Source: a virus
Virus record (IMG/VR): IMGVR_UViG_3300021519_000014
Location: 1 to 53,474 of that record
Direction: 5' to 3' (one strand)
Length of the DNA: 53,474 nt
Each line of letters starts with the position of its first letter. Position 1 is the stretch's first letter. Made by a program: the position numbers and the translations under genes. Under the pieces are notes generated by a model, which saw only the letters and a program-made list of their open reading frames with translations, did no database searches and was not told the origin of the DNA. Below are positions 29,123 to 37,872 of this stretch, one piece after another.

Positions 29123-31452
29123 CAGAATTTTCCTGCCGGTGTGATGCGGTAGCGCGGGGCGCCGATGCGCCAGAACGTGTCGATGTCGTTGCTCTCGAAC
29201 TTGATCGACACCAGCCGCCCGCGCAGCCGGGGGGTGATGTACTGGGTCGCCTGTGTCAGCGTGTAGGGGCCGTGGACGCGCGGCGTCTGGCTGGGATAGT
29301 CGGCGACATAGAATGTCATCAGGAGCGAGGCGTTCTGGGCGCCGTTGTAGTAGCCCCACTTGAAGTCGGGCCAGACCTGATCAATGAACGAGAGCAGGTC
29401 ACCGTCCTGCAGCGTGAAGTAGCCCGTCTGGAAGCTGGCCGCCAGCGGCTGGCCGTCGGCGTTCGGCGACGTCTCGTGCTGGAAGATGAGGCCCGTCGGG
29501 GCGCCGCCGATGGGCGGCCCCAGTACCGACTGGTTGATCCACGCCGTGCGCGAGAGGTAGCCGTAGTCCCAGCTGCTGGTGCCCGCAGAGTATTTCACGT
29601 AGGCGTCGATCTCGCCGCCGCCCGCAGTCGTCGGGAAGAACCACGAGATTTCATTGAAACGTGAGTTGGGCGCGCAGCGGATCTTGTCGACGTTCGCCGT
29701 GTCGAGCTGCTGGAACACGAAGTCCCACACGGTGCAGGGAAGGTCGCGCACGCCGTCGCTGTAGATGTAGAACTGCGACGGGCCCATCCAGAACGTGACG
29801 TTGTTCAGGAAGCCGAACGCCTTCTTGGCGATCAGGCCGCAACCCGTCGCCAGCTCGTTGAAATTGTAGACGTCGGGCAGGTTGACGTACTGCATCGCCC
29901 AGAGCGCGAGGTCCGTCCAGAGCAGGCCCTGCTGCGGCCCCTGCGCGCCGCCGATAATGCGGCTGCCCTTGGTCAGGCGGTAGGAACCCGCCTGATTGAC
30001 CGGCGTAGCGATCCACGAGTTGAAATTGTTGAGGTCGCACCACCGGATCAGCAGGTGATCCTGCACACCCGTAAACGTCGAGGCGAGCGCCACGATCTGG
30101 CGCTGCGGCATCGCGAGGAAGACGCTGTGGTTCGTGATAGGCGCCTGCGGGATGATCTGGGCATTCTGCAGGCCTGTCGCGGGCCCCCACTGGAATATCG
30201 GGCCGCCGGGGTCGACGTCTACGGTCTGCGTCGGTGCCCCGTCGGGGGAGGCGATCAGGATTTCGCCCCAGTTATCCAGCGACCAGTCGTCGGCGGTAAT
30301 GGGGAAGCCCACGGCAGCCGAGGGGGTAGTCCCGGTCGAGTAGCCGCCGACGGAGTACCCGCCGGTCGAGTATCCCCCACCGGGGGGAAGTGGCCCATAG
30401 CTGATGTAGTAGACGTAGCGGGCGTCGCCGCCGTTGATCGATTCGGTTTCAGTAGTCTCCGGGTCTTGGGGCGCCTGAATTGTAAACGTGTCGACGGTTG
30501 GCACCGTCAGTACGGTGTAGTCCCCCTCCAGCGTCGTGCTGCCGACCACCGTCGCTATGAGGACAGGGTAGGTATCGCCAACTGCGTACCCGTGGTCGTT
30601 CAGCGTGACCGTGACGATGGATGTCCCTGAGGTCGTGTCGAATACGGCGACGTCGCCGCCGTTGGTGACAGTGGCGGTGGCGAGCGCGGGATCGCCCAGC
30701 ACGTCCGTCGCCGCGATCTGATACGTGGTGGAAGATGCAGAGATGCACGGGTAGACCCCGAACAGGATCAAGCCGCCGACGCTGATGTGCGCCGGGATGA
30801 ACACCGCGTCGTAGCCAGTGATATTGCTGCCGCCGCTGCCGACGGTCCCGGGGACAGTCTGCGCCCCGGTCGTGGCGTTGGCGTAAGACACTGAGCCGGC
30901 ACTGGAGGCCGTCACGGTCGCGGTGGAGTTGTAGCCCCCGGGCGTCACGCCCGCGACGACGACCGCCGCGCCGAGGGGGAAGACATACGTCCCCGCGTAG
31001 GTGATCGTGGCGGTGGTGCCGTCGCCCGAGGCGCCTGTCGTGGCGGCGCTGAAGCCGGGGTCGGCTATGGTGACGATGTCGCTCCCGAGTGTCGTCGTGC
31101 AGTCGACCGCAGTGTTCTGGACGTAGTACTGCGGGGTGATAGGCTGCAGCACACCCCCGTCAACGTCGTAGACGTACAGCGGCGCGCCGACTGCCGGCGT
31201 CGACACTGACGTCTCGCACCCGATGGCTAGGTAATCGTTGGCGAGGTTGTCGCGCCAAGCCCACAGGGCCCTCGGCACGGCAGGCACCGCAGTGGGGTAG
31301 AAGCGCGTCCAGCCCCCGAGCTTCTGCACGAGGCCGAGGTTCTCCCGGTCGCGCATGAAGCGGATCAGTTGGGTCTGGTTGATCGCGGCCTCGTTCAACG
31401 CGGGCGTGCGCTGCGTGTCGACCGTGGGGATCAGCTTCAGGCTGGCGTGCAT
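29122..31452 (-). CDS. P22 gp10-like tail/packaged-DNA stabilisation protein
   Basis: The 776-residue protein starts MHASLKLIPTVDTQRTPALN then QTQLIRFMRDRENLGLVQKL and GGW, the usual N-terminus of tail hub/stabilisation proteins of short-tailed phages. A beta-rich insert of about 200 residues (about 100-330) with repeated Thr/Gly segments interrupts it, then the beta-propeller-like part (WGEILIASPDGAPTQTV, IVALASTFTGVQDHLLIRWC) follows. It seals the neck after DNA packaging. The insert is longer than I would expect and may be a surface decoration. Confidence 0.7.
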   Translation of the reverse strand: MHASLKLIPTVDTQRTPALNEAAINQTQLIRFMRDRENLGLVQKLGGWTRFYPTAVPAVPRALWAWRDNLANDYLAIGCETSVSTPAVGAPLYVYDVDGGVLQPITPQYYVQNTAVDCTTTLGSDIVTIADPGFSAATTGASGDGTTATITYAGTYVFPLGAAVVVAGVTPGGYNSTATVTASSAGSVSYANATTGAQTVPGTVGSGGSNITGYDAVFIPAHISVGGLILFGVYPCISASSTTYQIAATDVLGDPALATATVTNGGDVAVFDTTSGTSIVTVTLNDHGYAVGDTYPVLIATVVGSTTLEGDYTVLTVPTVDTFTIQAPQDPETTETESINGGDARYVYYISYGPLPPGGGYSTGGYSVGGYSTGTTPSAAVGFPITADDWSLDNWGEILIASPDGAPTQTVDVDPGGPIFQWGPATGLQNAQIIPQAPITNHSVFLAMPQRQIVALASTFTGVQDHLLIRWCDLNNFNSWIATPVNQAGSYRLTKGSRIIGGAQGPQQGLLWTDLALWAMQYVNLPDVYNFNELATGCGLIAKKAFGFLNNVTFWMGPSQFYIYSDGVRDLPCTVWDFVFQQLDTANVDKIRCAPNSRFNEISWFFPTTAGGGEIDAYVKYSAGTSSWDYGYLSRTAWINQSVLGPPIGGAPTGLIFQHETSPNADGQPLAASFQTGYFTLQDGDLLSFIDQVWPDFKWGYYNGAQNASLLMTFYVADYPSQTPRVHGPYTLTQATQYITPRLRGRLVSIKFESNDIDTFWRIGAPRYRITPAGKF

Positions 31453-31455
31453 CGA

Positions 31456-32181
31456 CTACCCTCGCGTCGGCGTCGCGGCAACCGCCGGCGACATCGACGA
31501 CCACGCCCCCGCCTCAAACTTCTTGCGGGCCTCCTCGACCAGCGCGCTCTTCAGCAGGGTCTGGTACTGCGTCTCGTAGTTGATGGGCATGCCAGCGTCG
31601 TTCGGCTGGCTGGCGCCGAGGGCGAAGTCGCGCTGGTATCCGCTGATGAAGACCATGGAGGCCATGAGGAACAGGTCGGGCAGGTACGTGCTGACGAAGG
31701 TCGTCACGTTCGATGCCGACAACGAGTCAGGGCGAACGGTGCCGACGATCTCCACGCTGTAGTTGGCGTTCGGCCACGGCGCGATCAGAGCCGTGTTCTG
31801 GTTCAGCATCGCCATCCACTGCGGGACGCCCGTCGCGCTGGGGGAGGCGTAGACCGTGTCCATCCAGACTTTGGTCGTCGGCAGCAGGTTGACGCGCGTC
31901 CCCGCGTCGGGGTTCGCGGTGCCGACGGGGGTGATGACGTTGATCTCCTGCACCGTCACGAACTGGGAAATCGGCCACGTGATCTGGCGGCTGCCGGTCG
32001 CGCACGCGAACCCGGAGGCTGCGGTGACAGTCGAAAGCAGGTCGAGGTCGCGATAGATGCGGTTCTCAGCGTAGGTGATGCACTGCGGCAGGTTGGCGAC
32101 GAAATTGACGTCCGTCGGGTCCACGACCGCGAGGTTGGCTAGCTCCGTGACGTATTGCGTGTAGGTAAGGCCGGTGGTCAT
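31456..32181 (-). CDS. Head-tail connector (gp4-like) protein, 241 residues
   Basis: The N-terminal helical pattern TYTQYVTELANLAVVD, FVANLPQCITYAENRIYRDL is that of phage adaptor proteins binding the portal. The C-terminal helix (YETQYQTLLKSALVEEARKK) is also typical. A second adaptor-like gene at 38381 suggests two neck rings. The 3-base gap to the stabilisation gene fits joint assembly. Confidence 0.7.
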   Translation of the reverse strand: MTTGLTYTQYVTELANLAVVDPTDVNFVANLPQCITYAENRIYRDLDLLSTVTAASGFACATGSRQITWPISQFVTVQEINVITPVGTANPDAGTRVNLLPTTKVWMDTVYASPSATGVPQWMAMLNQNTALIAPWPNANYSVEIVGTVRPDSLSASNVTTFVSTYLPDLFLMASMVFISGYQRDFALGASQPNDAGMPINYETQYQTLLKSALVEEARKKFEAGAWSSMSPAVAATPTRG

Positions 32182-32184
32182 GCC

Positions 32185-32403
32185 CTAGTCCTTGTTCAGT
32201 TGGTTCGTCAAGTCAACCAGCTTGGCACGCTCGGCCGCGAGAAGAGCACCAAACGCCGCCAGCTCGTCGGCCGTCGTCGCCGCCGGGCTCTGCGACAGGG
32301 CCACGCCCCGGCTGACGATCTCGGTCACGTCCATGCCCAGTTTGATTGCCTGCGGCATGAACTGGATGGTTTCACCGAGGATGGCGATGATGGCGCCGAT
32401 CAT
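32185..32403 (-). CDS. Small helical protein, 72 residues
   Basis: It begins MIGAIIAILGETIQFMPQAI, a moderately hydrophobic stretch that might be peripheral or membrane-linked, followed by a charged helix (AAFGALLAAERAKLVDLTNQ). It follows a lipoprotein and sits at the end of the lysis cassette. Role uncertain. Confidence 0.5.
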   Translation of the reverse strand: MIGAIIAILGETIQFMPQAIKLGMDVTEIVSRGVALSQSPAATTADELAAFGALLAAERAKLVDLTNQLNKD

Positions 32404-32404
32404 G

Positions 32405-32785
32405 TCAGCCTCCCTTGGCCGAAGCGAGGATCGACTGGAGGACGGGGATGCCTTGCGTCGCGACTGCGATGGCCGCCACCACTTTGCTCTCGGTGACGCC
32501 GGGGGTCGAGGCGACGTTCATGGCGGCGAACAGCGCCTTGCTGATCTGGTCGTTTGCCGCGCGCAGCTTGGCGACGATGGTTGGATCGGAGCAGGTGATG
32601 ATCGTGCGCGGCTCCGTGCAGCGCGGTCGCTTGTTGTAGGCGACGGCGACGGTCAGGACCGCCTCGTAGGCGATCTCCGCTTCGAGCACCATCTTCTGCG
32701 CCGCCGCCGTATTGACGGTCGGCTGCGGCGACGGCTGGCAGGCCGCCAGCGCGAGGATCAGTATTAACGCTATTGAGTTTTTCAA
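32405..32785 (-). CDS. Lipoprotein of the lysis region, 126 residues
   Basis: The N-terminus MKNSIALILILALAAC ends in a lipobox (LAAC), giving an outer-membrane lipoprotein after about 15 residues. The mature part is helical with two cysteines (RCTEPRTIITCSD). It is too long and not Pro-rich enough to be a classic Rz1, but location suggests a spanin-like or exclusion role. Confidence 0.6.
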   Translation of the reverse strand: MKNSIALILILALAACQPSPQPTVNTAAAQKMVLEAEIAYEAVLTVAVAYNKRPRCTEPRTIITCSDPTIVAKLRAANDQISKALFAAMNVASTPGVTESKVVAAIAVATQGIPVLQSILASAKGG

Positions 32786-32799
32786 CTCATTCTCCTGCG

Positions 32800-33351
32800 C
32801 TAGGGTATATTTCCGCCGACGGGATTAGCCACGCCCGGAGCCGCCTCGGTAATCACCTTCGTCCCCGGCGGGATAGGGTTGCCGGACGGAGACTCGTTCA
32901 TCGGCCCGTAGCAGTCGGCCAGTTTCGCGCCGTTTGTCGATCCGGGGCGGATGACACAGGGGAACGACCACATGTTCGACATGCCGCCGCCGGGAGCCAC
33001 CGTCGTGACGAACGTGCGCGGCTTCGCGGGCGCGACAGCCCAGCTAGGGGCCTGCGGGTACGATAAGTAGGCCACCGAGAACAGCGACCAGACTTTACCC
33101 GGCCCCGGCGGGGCGCAGGAGCCGTTGGTCAGATTGAGGTCGGCAATCGCGGGTCCAGCCAGCACCGGGCAAACCGAATGTCCGAGCGGGTAGACTATAT
33201 CGCCCACCGTGATGGTTTTATTCGGGACGGGCGTCGTGCCGCTGGCCGCGCACAACGCGAACTCGCCGGGGCAGATCGCGAGCTTGATGCCCTGCGCTTG
33301 CGCGGTGGTGCCGATGGCGACGAGGACGAGCGCGAGGACTAGGCGTGTCAT
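32800..33351 (-). CDS. Secreted protein with signal peptide, 183 residues
   Basis: ATG 33351 overlaps the holin stop as ATGA. The N-terminus MTRLVLALVLVAIGTTAQAQ is a clear signal peptide (cleavage after AQA). The mature domain has five cysteines (AICPGEFALC, SVCP, GSCAPPG, DCYGP), so disulphide bonds are likely in the periplasm. No known family is recognised; a periplasmic lysis or inhibitor function is possible. Confidence 0.6.
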   Translation of the reverse strand: MTRLVLALVLVAIGTTAQAQGIKLAICPGEFALCAASGTTPVPNKTITVGDIVYPLGHSVCPVLAGPAIADLNLTNGSCAPPGPGKVWSLFSVAYLSYPQAPSWAVAPAKPRTFVTTVAPGGGMSNMWSFPCVIRPGSTNGAKLADCYGPMNESPSGNPIPPGTKVITEAAPGVANPVGGNIP

Positions 33352-33668
33352 GTTGGCGATACTCCGTTGTCGGCCTTGTCCATCGCCGCAGCGACGACGG
33401 TGGCGGGGGCGGTGGTGGTATCGACCCTCACGGTGACACCGGGCATTGCACCGACAGACAGGGCGATGTTCTTGGGCGAGCGCGTGATAATACCCCAAAC
33501 CACGGTGCCGACGATAGCGATGATCGGTGCCGCCTGCGCGACGAGGTTGGTAAGCTGCCCCGCCTGTTCGTTGGAAAGCCGCCCGCTGGAAACCAGCCAC
33601 GTCAGGCCGATGCAGGCGGCGGTGCGGAGAAGGGACTTCCACTGGTCCTGACTAAGCCCGAGGAACAT
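33348..33668 (-). CDS. Holin-like membrane protein, 106 residues
   Basis: Two hydrophobic segments are visible: LLRTAACIGLTWLVSSG (about 13-29) and AAPIIAIVGTVVWGIIT (about 46-62), then a soluble C-terminus. The pattern fits Pam3-gp28-type putative holins. It begins inside the endolysin gene's end and is followed by an exported protein, as in a lysis cassette. Confidence 0.65.
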   Translation of the reverse strand: MFLGLSQDQWKSLLRTAACIGLTWLVSSGRLSNEQAGQLTNLVAQAAPIIAIVGTVVWGIITRSPKNIALSVGAMPGVTVRVDTTTAPATVVAAAMDKADNGVSPT

Positions 33669-34389
33669 GATTGCCTCCTAAAGACATACGAGTAAGCACG
33701 CCCACGACTCCGTCAACGTCGCCGCACGCCGGGTGCGCCCGCTGCCACTCCATGACGGCTCGCTTGGTGTCGGGACCGAAGTCGCCGTCTGCCGTAATGC
33801 CGAGGGCTTTCTGGAGCGCCACAACGTCGGGGCCGGGGCTGACACCAATCATCATAAGCCGTGGTGGGGGCGGCGACGCCACGACGCCGTCCTCCGACAG
33901 ACGGGACTTGAACACGTTGACCGCGTCCAGAACGTCACTCAGTCGCTGCGCGTAGTTGGGGTCGGTGGCGTAGCCGTCCGCCGCCAGACGCCGGAAGTAC
34001 TCCTGATCCGACATGGTGTTGTCGTGGTCGAACACGTTCCTGTAGCGGCTGTTGTTCTTCAGGAACTGGAAGTGGTCCTCGATGCCATCCGCCAGAGTCG
34101 AGTAATCGCGGAAGGGTGCCACGATGTGGACGACCGCGCCGTTCTCGACCTCCCACGTTGGCCGCATCACAACCGCGCCCTTCCAGCCGGAAGACGCCTT
34201 GATCCCGAACACGTTGTTGCCGATGGCCGAACGTCCCCAGCCCGTCTCCTGCGCCGCCTGCGCCACGATGGCCTCGGGGCTGCATCCAATCTTGGCGGCG
34301 GACGCCTTGGATGCGCCAAGCATGCGCGCCACCCACTCCAACTTTTTCTGCATGCCGGGGTCGGTGTAGGGCTTGGCGACGACGTACAT
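33652..34389 (-). CDS. Endolysin: glucosaminidase plus peptidoglycan-binding domain
   Basis: The 245-residue protein has a GH73/FlgJ-type domain (AQAAQETGWGRSAIGNNVFG then IKASSGW), with the catalytic Glu in ETGWG, through about residue 150. The C-terminal peptidoglycan-binding domain reads DVVALQKALGITADGDFGPD then TKRAVMEWQ. It cuts the glycan strand to release progeny. No signal peptide, so release depends on the holin that overlaps its end by 17 bases. Confidence 0.87.
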   Translation of the reverse strand: MYVVAKPYTDPGMQKKLEWVARMLGASKASAAKIGCSPEAIVAQAAQETGWGRSAIGNNVFGIKASSGWKGAVVMRPTWEVENGAVVHIVAPFRDYSTLADGIEDHFQFLKNNSRYRNVFDHDNTMSDQEYFRRLAADGYATDPNYAQRLSDVLDAVNVFKSRLSEDGVVASPPPPRLMMIGVSPGPDVVALQKALGITADGDFGPDTKRAVMEWQRAHPACGDVDGVVGVLTRMSLGGNHVPRA

Positions 34390-34395
34390 GACGCC

Positions 34396-34599
34396 TCACA
34401 GTTTCAGAAAGTTCTTGGCCAGCGCGCCCGTGATCAAGGTCAGCGCACTAAAAATACCAGCCGCCACCACCCACGCGACGTTTTTCAAGGCGCGCAACTC
34501 ATGCCAGACCTGCCGGTTCTGGAGAAAGCACTCTTGAAGATGCGCCGCAAGAGTCTTGTCGATCTCGTGCATCTTTTTAGTGAGTTCAGTCTCGTTCAC
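34396..34599 (-). CDS. Small membrane protein, XhlA/holin-partner-like, 67 residues
   Basis: A charged helical N-terminus (MNETELTKKMHEIDKTLAAH) is followed by one membrane segment near the C-terminus (VAWVVAAGIFSALTLITGAL). This topology is like haemolysin XhlA-type lysis proteins. It sits directly in front of the endolysin. Confidence 0.6.
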   Translation of the reverse strand: MNETELTKKMHEIDKTLAAHLQECFLQNRQVWHELRALKNVAWVVAAGIFSALTLITGALAKNFLKL

Positions 34600-34610
34600 G
34601 GCGCGGTTCC

Positions 34611-34715
34611 TTACGGCTTAGCGGGCGTCGGCCTCGGCCTGCATGACCGCCATTTTGAACTGCAGGGCGAGGTCAGGGTGATCGGCTGCTCAAGCGAATT
34701 TTCGATCTCGGGCAT
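34611..34715 (-). pseudogene. Small frameshifted ORF upstream of the lysis cassette
   Basis: ATG 34715 with AGGA upstream begins MPEIENSLEQPITL. Reading then shifts: in frame it gives a basic unlikely tail, but the -1 frame gives DLALQFKMAVMQAEADAR and a stop at 34618, which looks like a normal small phage protein. A one-base loss near 34674 would explain it; a sequencing error is possible. Confidence 0.4.
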
Positions 34716-34742
34716 GTTTCATCCTCGTAGTTGCCACTCAAG

Positions 34743-34771
34743 AATATACCGCATGTCAGGAGAAGGGTAAT
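34743..34771 (-). promoter_or_regulatory. Weak candidate promoter before the lysis cassette
   Basis: TATATT (34748-34743, minus strand) with a poor -35 about 16-17 bases upstream lies in the 100-base gap before the lysis genes. The whole gap 34716-34819 holds nothing else that I recognise. Confidence 0.3.
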
Positions 34772-34819
34772 CTTGACATTATGGCGGGTGATATCTTCAG
34801 CCCCTCGGCAAGCAAGCGC

Positions 34820-35635
34820 CTAATAGACTCCTCGCTCGACAAGCACCGCTTTGTAGAGGTCCAGTGTGACGTCATCTATGGAGCTGATGATCAGCATCCC
34901 CTGTGAAGCCCATCCCGTTCCCGCGATGACAGTAGCCCCCGAGGTTACAAAACCATGATTGAACTTGGCGTCTGTGTATGGCTGCGGAATCGTCAAGGCA
35001 CTGGGTGTTTTTACAACTGTTTCGTCTAGCTCAATCGATCCTTGGATTGCCGCAGCGTTGTATTTGAAAACGACAAGATGATACGCCGTGTTTAGGACGC
35101 TCGCCGCTGTCGCAATAAAAGTGTTTGTTTGATAGTTGCTGTAAAAACGAATAACGCCAGCGGACGTGCAGGCAAGCGCCATGGCTTGCGTCGTGCTGTT
35201 TGTGCCCCCAAAGACAGTGAGGTTACCGGGGGTCAGCGCGCGAAGAAAATATGCCACCGTAAAATCGCCGCTGGGTATGTTCATAAAACTGTTACCCACC
35301 ATCTTTCGGTGGTTAAACCCGGAGATATTGGCCCCCGCCGCGTTCATGCCCGTGCGGAATTCAAATTGAGTTGGGTCGCTCGGATCGTAGCCGCCATAGG
35401 GGTAGTCGTTAGTGGTCAGGGCGTTGAATTGCGGCTGGTTTGCGCCAATAAGTTGACGGCTGCGCCATTGCGCAAGCGTAGCATCCCCGGCTAATTCGCG
35501 TTCATAGCCTTTGGCGTCGACCCAACAGAGAAGGTCTGCACGCGCTTTCAGCGCGCTTTCGGTCTGTGTAAGCGGCGATTGCGGGTAAGCGCCCGTTGCA
35601 ACCTGATCCGAAATTATGAGGCTTTGAATGCCCAT
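34820..35635 (-). CDS. Lectin-like (concanavalin/LamG fold) structural protein, 271 residues
   Basis: The second half has the beta-sandwich pattern of LamG/concanavalin domains: SGDFTVAYFLRALTPGNLTV, VLNTAYHLVVFKYNAAAIQG and SIELDETVV. The N-terminus (MGIQSLIISDQVATGAYPQS) may be an attachment segment. It follows the esterase fibre by three bases and likely forms part of the same adhesin. Confidence 0.6.
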   Translation of the reverse strand: MGIQSLIISDQVATGAYPQSPLTQTESALKARADLLCWVDAKGYERELAGDATLAQWRSRQLIGANQPQFNALTTNDYPYGGYDPSDPTQFEFRTGMNAAGANISGFNHRKMVGNSFMNIPSGDFTVAYFLRALTPGNLTVFGGTNSTTQAMALACTSAGVIRFYSNYQTNTFIATAASVLNTAYHLVVFKYNAAAIQGSIELDETVVKTPSALTIPQPYTDAKFNHGFVTSGATVIAGTGWASQGMLIISSIDDVTLDLYKAVLVERGVY

Positions 35636-35637
35636 GA

Positions 35638-37872
35638 TTAGCTGCTCCGGGGGACAGTGGAGTTGATAGGTGATCCGGGGCGGATGAACTGCCGCGCCAG
35701 ATACGGGTTAAGAGGTCGTGGGTTCTGCGTGGGGGCGGCAGGCGTCGGGTTAGACGGTGTTGGCGCTTCAAGGCCGTCCCAACCAATTGAAGAATACGCA
35801 CCCCGTAAGAGTTCAAAACAATGCCGCGCGCCGACGTGGGCGCCTGCGCCGCTGCGTAGGAATTGCGCGTAGGTTTGGGTTCCGCCGTACCCGCTGCCCC
35901 CGACCAGACCTGTGTAGCCCACTACTTGCCCCCCGGAAACGACAGAGGTAGCAGTGGCACCCGTGCCGGCGCCGCCGATAGCTATCTGATTTCCGTTAGC
36001 CCAGCTATTGCCGGGGTTGGTGATAATGATGTCAACCACAGACCCCCCAGACACTACGGCGTATCCTTCTGCCTGAAAACCGCCGCCCGTCCCCACATTT
36101 GCGTTCTGGCGCATGCCAAAACCAAAACAATATCCGCTGGCGGGGCCCGTAGGGGGTGCTGAAAGGGTCGCGCGAAGAATGGTTCGTTGAGGCGCAGTTA
36201 TCGAGGTGTCCAAAACCGAAAAGCCGGTGATTGTTGGCGGCGAGCCGCTGCCGTCAGTAAACTCACACCCGTAATAACCTTGAATACCTACCAAACCGAT
36301 GACGTCACCCGTTTGATTAAAGTTCAAGGCGTATTGCGCGCCGATATCAAAATCAAAAGTGGTTGCGCCAGACTGCCAACAGTTATTAACTGCGGGCGTT
36401 ACCATACCGCCCAGAAAAAGGTGGTCAGCGATATCTTCGGCTATAAGCTCGCCTTCCCATAGATAGTTAAGGTTGGACTTGTGCGTGCCGTCTTGATTAT
36501 CGGTCTGCGTTCCCCCTCCGACTAAACAAACGCGTTCGTCGGCCATGGCAAGCCCGAGTTGCGCTTGCGATTGGCCGAACTCAGTCATGAAGTCGTCTGG
36601 CGCTACGGAATCCTGTCGCATGAACAGCATGACTTTTTCTGTCTGCCCTGTAAGACGCGGCAACTCTTCATTCCAGATATCTAGGAACCGAGAGCACATG
36701 AGCTGGTACCGCAATGTCTGCGTGATGCCCGCGTTGGCGTTGCCGTGGACTTGAATGAAGCCCCGAACAGCAACTCGCTTGCCGATGCTGGCCCCCCACG
36801 CCACTGCGCGTTCCACATTCTGCTTTAGTGCTTCACCATTAAAAGTGCCGGGGCCTAGTTCGGCCAGCGTCTGTCCTTGGACACCTTGCGTAATCACAGC
36901 TTGATGAATATGCCGTCCCGTCGCCTCATAAACCCTATCATGGAGACGTCCGAGCATCCGCACCCAGCCTGTCTCGCCTGAAGGGTTAATGCCGATAGAA
37001 AAGATTTGTTCGTATGCGTTCACCATTGAGGACCAGTAGTCGCCGTAGGGCACAACACCCACACTCGGCATCCAGCAATAAGGGTACCAACTCATTCCGG
37101 AGGCCACTGTCTGGTCCGTGTAGACGACCGGATTGATGAGGCCGCCGCCAAGCGTCAAGGACTGCCCGAACACAATATACAGCCACACGGTATCACCCGT
37201 GGTGGTGACACGCATCGGGGTTTGGAGCTGATACGAGCTGTCGTATTGCGCGGCAATTTGCGTGGCCTGCGACAAACCCCCCTGCGGAGGAGCTTCTCCG
37301 AGAATCGTCCCGTCGGCATTTAAAAACCACGGCCCCCTGAAGCCGTAGCCGGGCCAGTCGTCTAACACATTTCTATTGGCTCCGGTCGCCTGCAGCGCGG
37401 CAATTTCCTCGTTCGTCGTCTGCGCCGACCAGATCAATTGGAAGTTTGCGTCCAACAGCGCGACATCGGGGCCGACATACGGAGCCACGAAGCCCGGCCA
37501 ATCGTCAGTCAAAAACTCTTGATTAAGCGCCCCCGCCGCCGCCGTTGCGGCTATGCCGGCGGAAACATCGCTTGCTGCCGCCGAAATTCCCGAAGCATCA
37601 GCGGACGCCTGCGAGGCGTTGGCTGATGTCTGCGCGGCGCCAGCGGACGCCTGCGAGGCGTTGGCTGATGTCTGCGCGGCGCCAGCAGAAGCCTGTGCTG
37701 CGGCTGCCGCCGCCTCGGCTTCCGCTACATATGGGGTAACTTCCGAGATGTTGTACGCGCCGATTTGCGCGGCCGTTACTTTAACCGATACTCCTGCCTG
37801 AACAGCTTCAAGTTGTTCGCTACCACTCAGGGCAATCGCTGCAGGTAGATTCGGTATCTGAATGTTGCTCAT
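35638..37872 (-). CDS. Tail fibre/spike with SGNH (acetylesterase-like) domain, 744 residues
   Basis: Residues 1-110 begin MSNIQIPNLPAAIALSG and then form an Ala-rich coiled coil (repeats of AQTSANASQASAGA) that would trimerise. Residues about 220-480 look like an SGNH hydrolase: LYIVFGQSLTLGGG (Ser nucleophile in GQS) and GFIQVHGNAN, where the usual block with W-x-Q-G is altered. The C-terminus is beta-rich. It probably deacetylates or binds host polysaccharide. The coiled coil contains an exact 42-bp tandem duplication. Confidence 0.7.
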   Translation of the reverse strand: MSNIQIPNLPAAIALSGSEQLEAVQAGVSVKVTAAQIGAYNISEVTPYVAEAEAAAAAAQASAGAAQTSANASQASAGAAQTSANASQASADASGISAAASDVSAGIAATAAAGALNQEFLTDDWPGFVAPYVGPDVALLDANFQLIWSAQTTNEEIAALQATGANRNVLDDWPGYGFRGPWFLNADGTILGEAPPQGGLSQATQIAAQYDSSYQLQTPMRVTTTGDTVWLYIVFGQSLTLGGGLINPVVYTDQTVASGMSWYPYCWMPSVGVVPYGDYWSSMVNAYEQIFSIGINPSGETGWVRMLGRLHDRVYEATGRHIHQAVITQGVQGQTLAELGPGTFNGEALKQNVERAVAWGASIGKRVAVRGFIQVHGNANAGITQTLRYQLMCSRFLDIWNEELPRLTGQTEKVMLFMRQDSVAPDDFMTEFGQSQAQLGLAMADERVCLVGGGTQTDNQDGTHKSNLNYLWEGELIAEDIADHLFLGGMVTPAVNNCWQSGATTFDFDIGAQYALNFNQTGDVIGLVGIQGYYGCEFTDGSGSPPTITGFSVLDTSITAPQRTILRATLSAPPTGPASGYCFGFGMRQNANVGTGGGFQAEGYAVVSGGSVVDIIITNPGNSWANGNQIAIGGAGTGATATSVVSGGQVVGYTGLVGGSGYGGTQTYAQFLRSGAGAHVGARHCFELLRGAYSSIGWDGLEAPTPSNPTPAAPTQNPRPLNPYLARQFIRPGSPINSTVPRSS
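37601..37684 (-). repeat. Exact 42-bp tandem duplication in the fibre coiled coil
   Basis: Two identical 42-bp copies (37601-37642 and 37643-37684) code for 14 residues, that is two heptads. Perfect identity implies a recent duplication that lengthened the coiled coil while keeping its phase. Confidence 0.9.
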
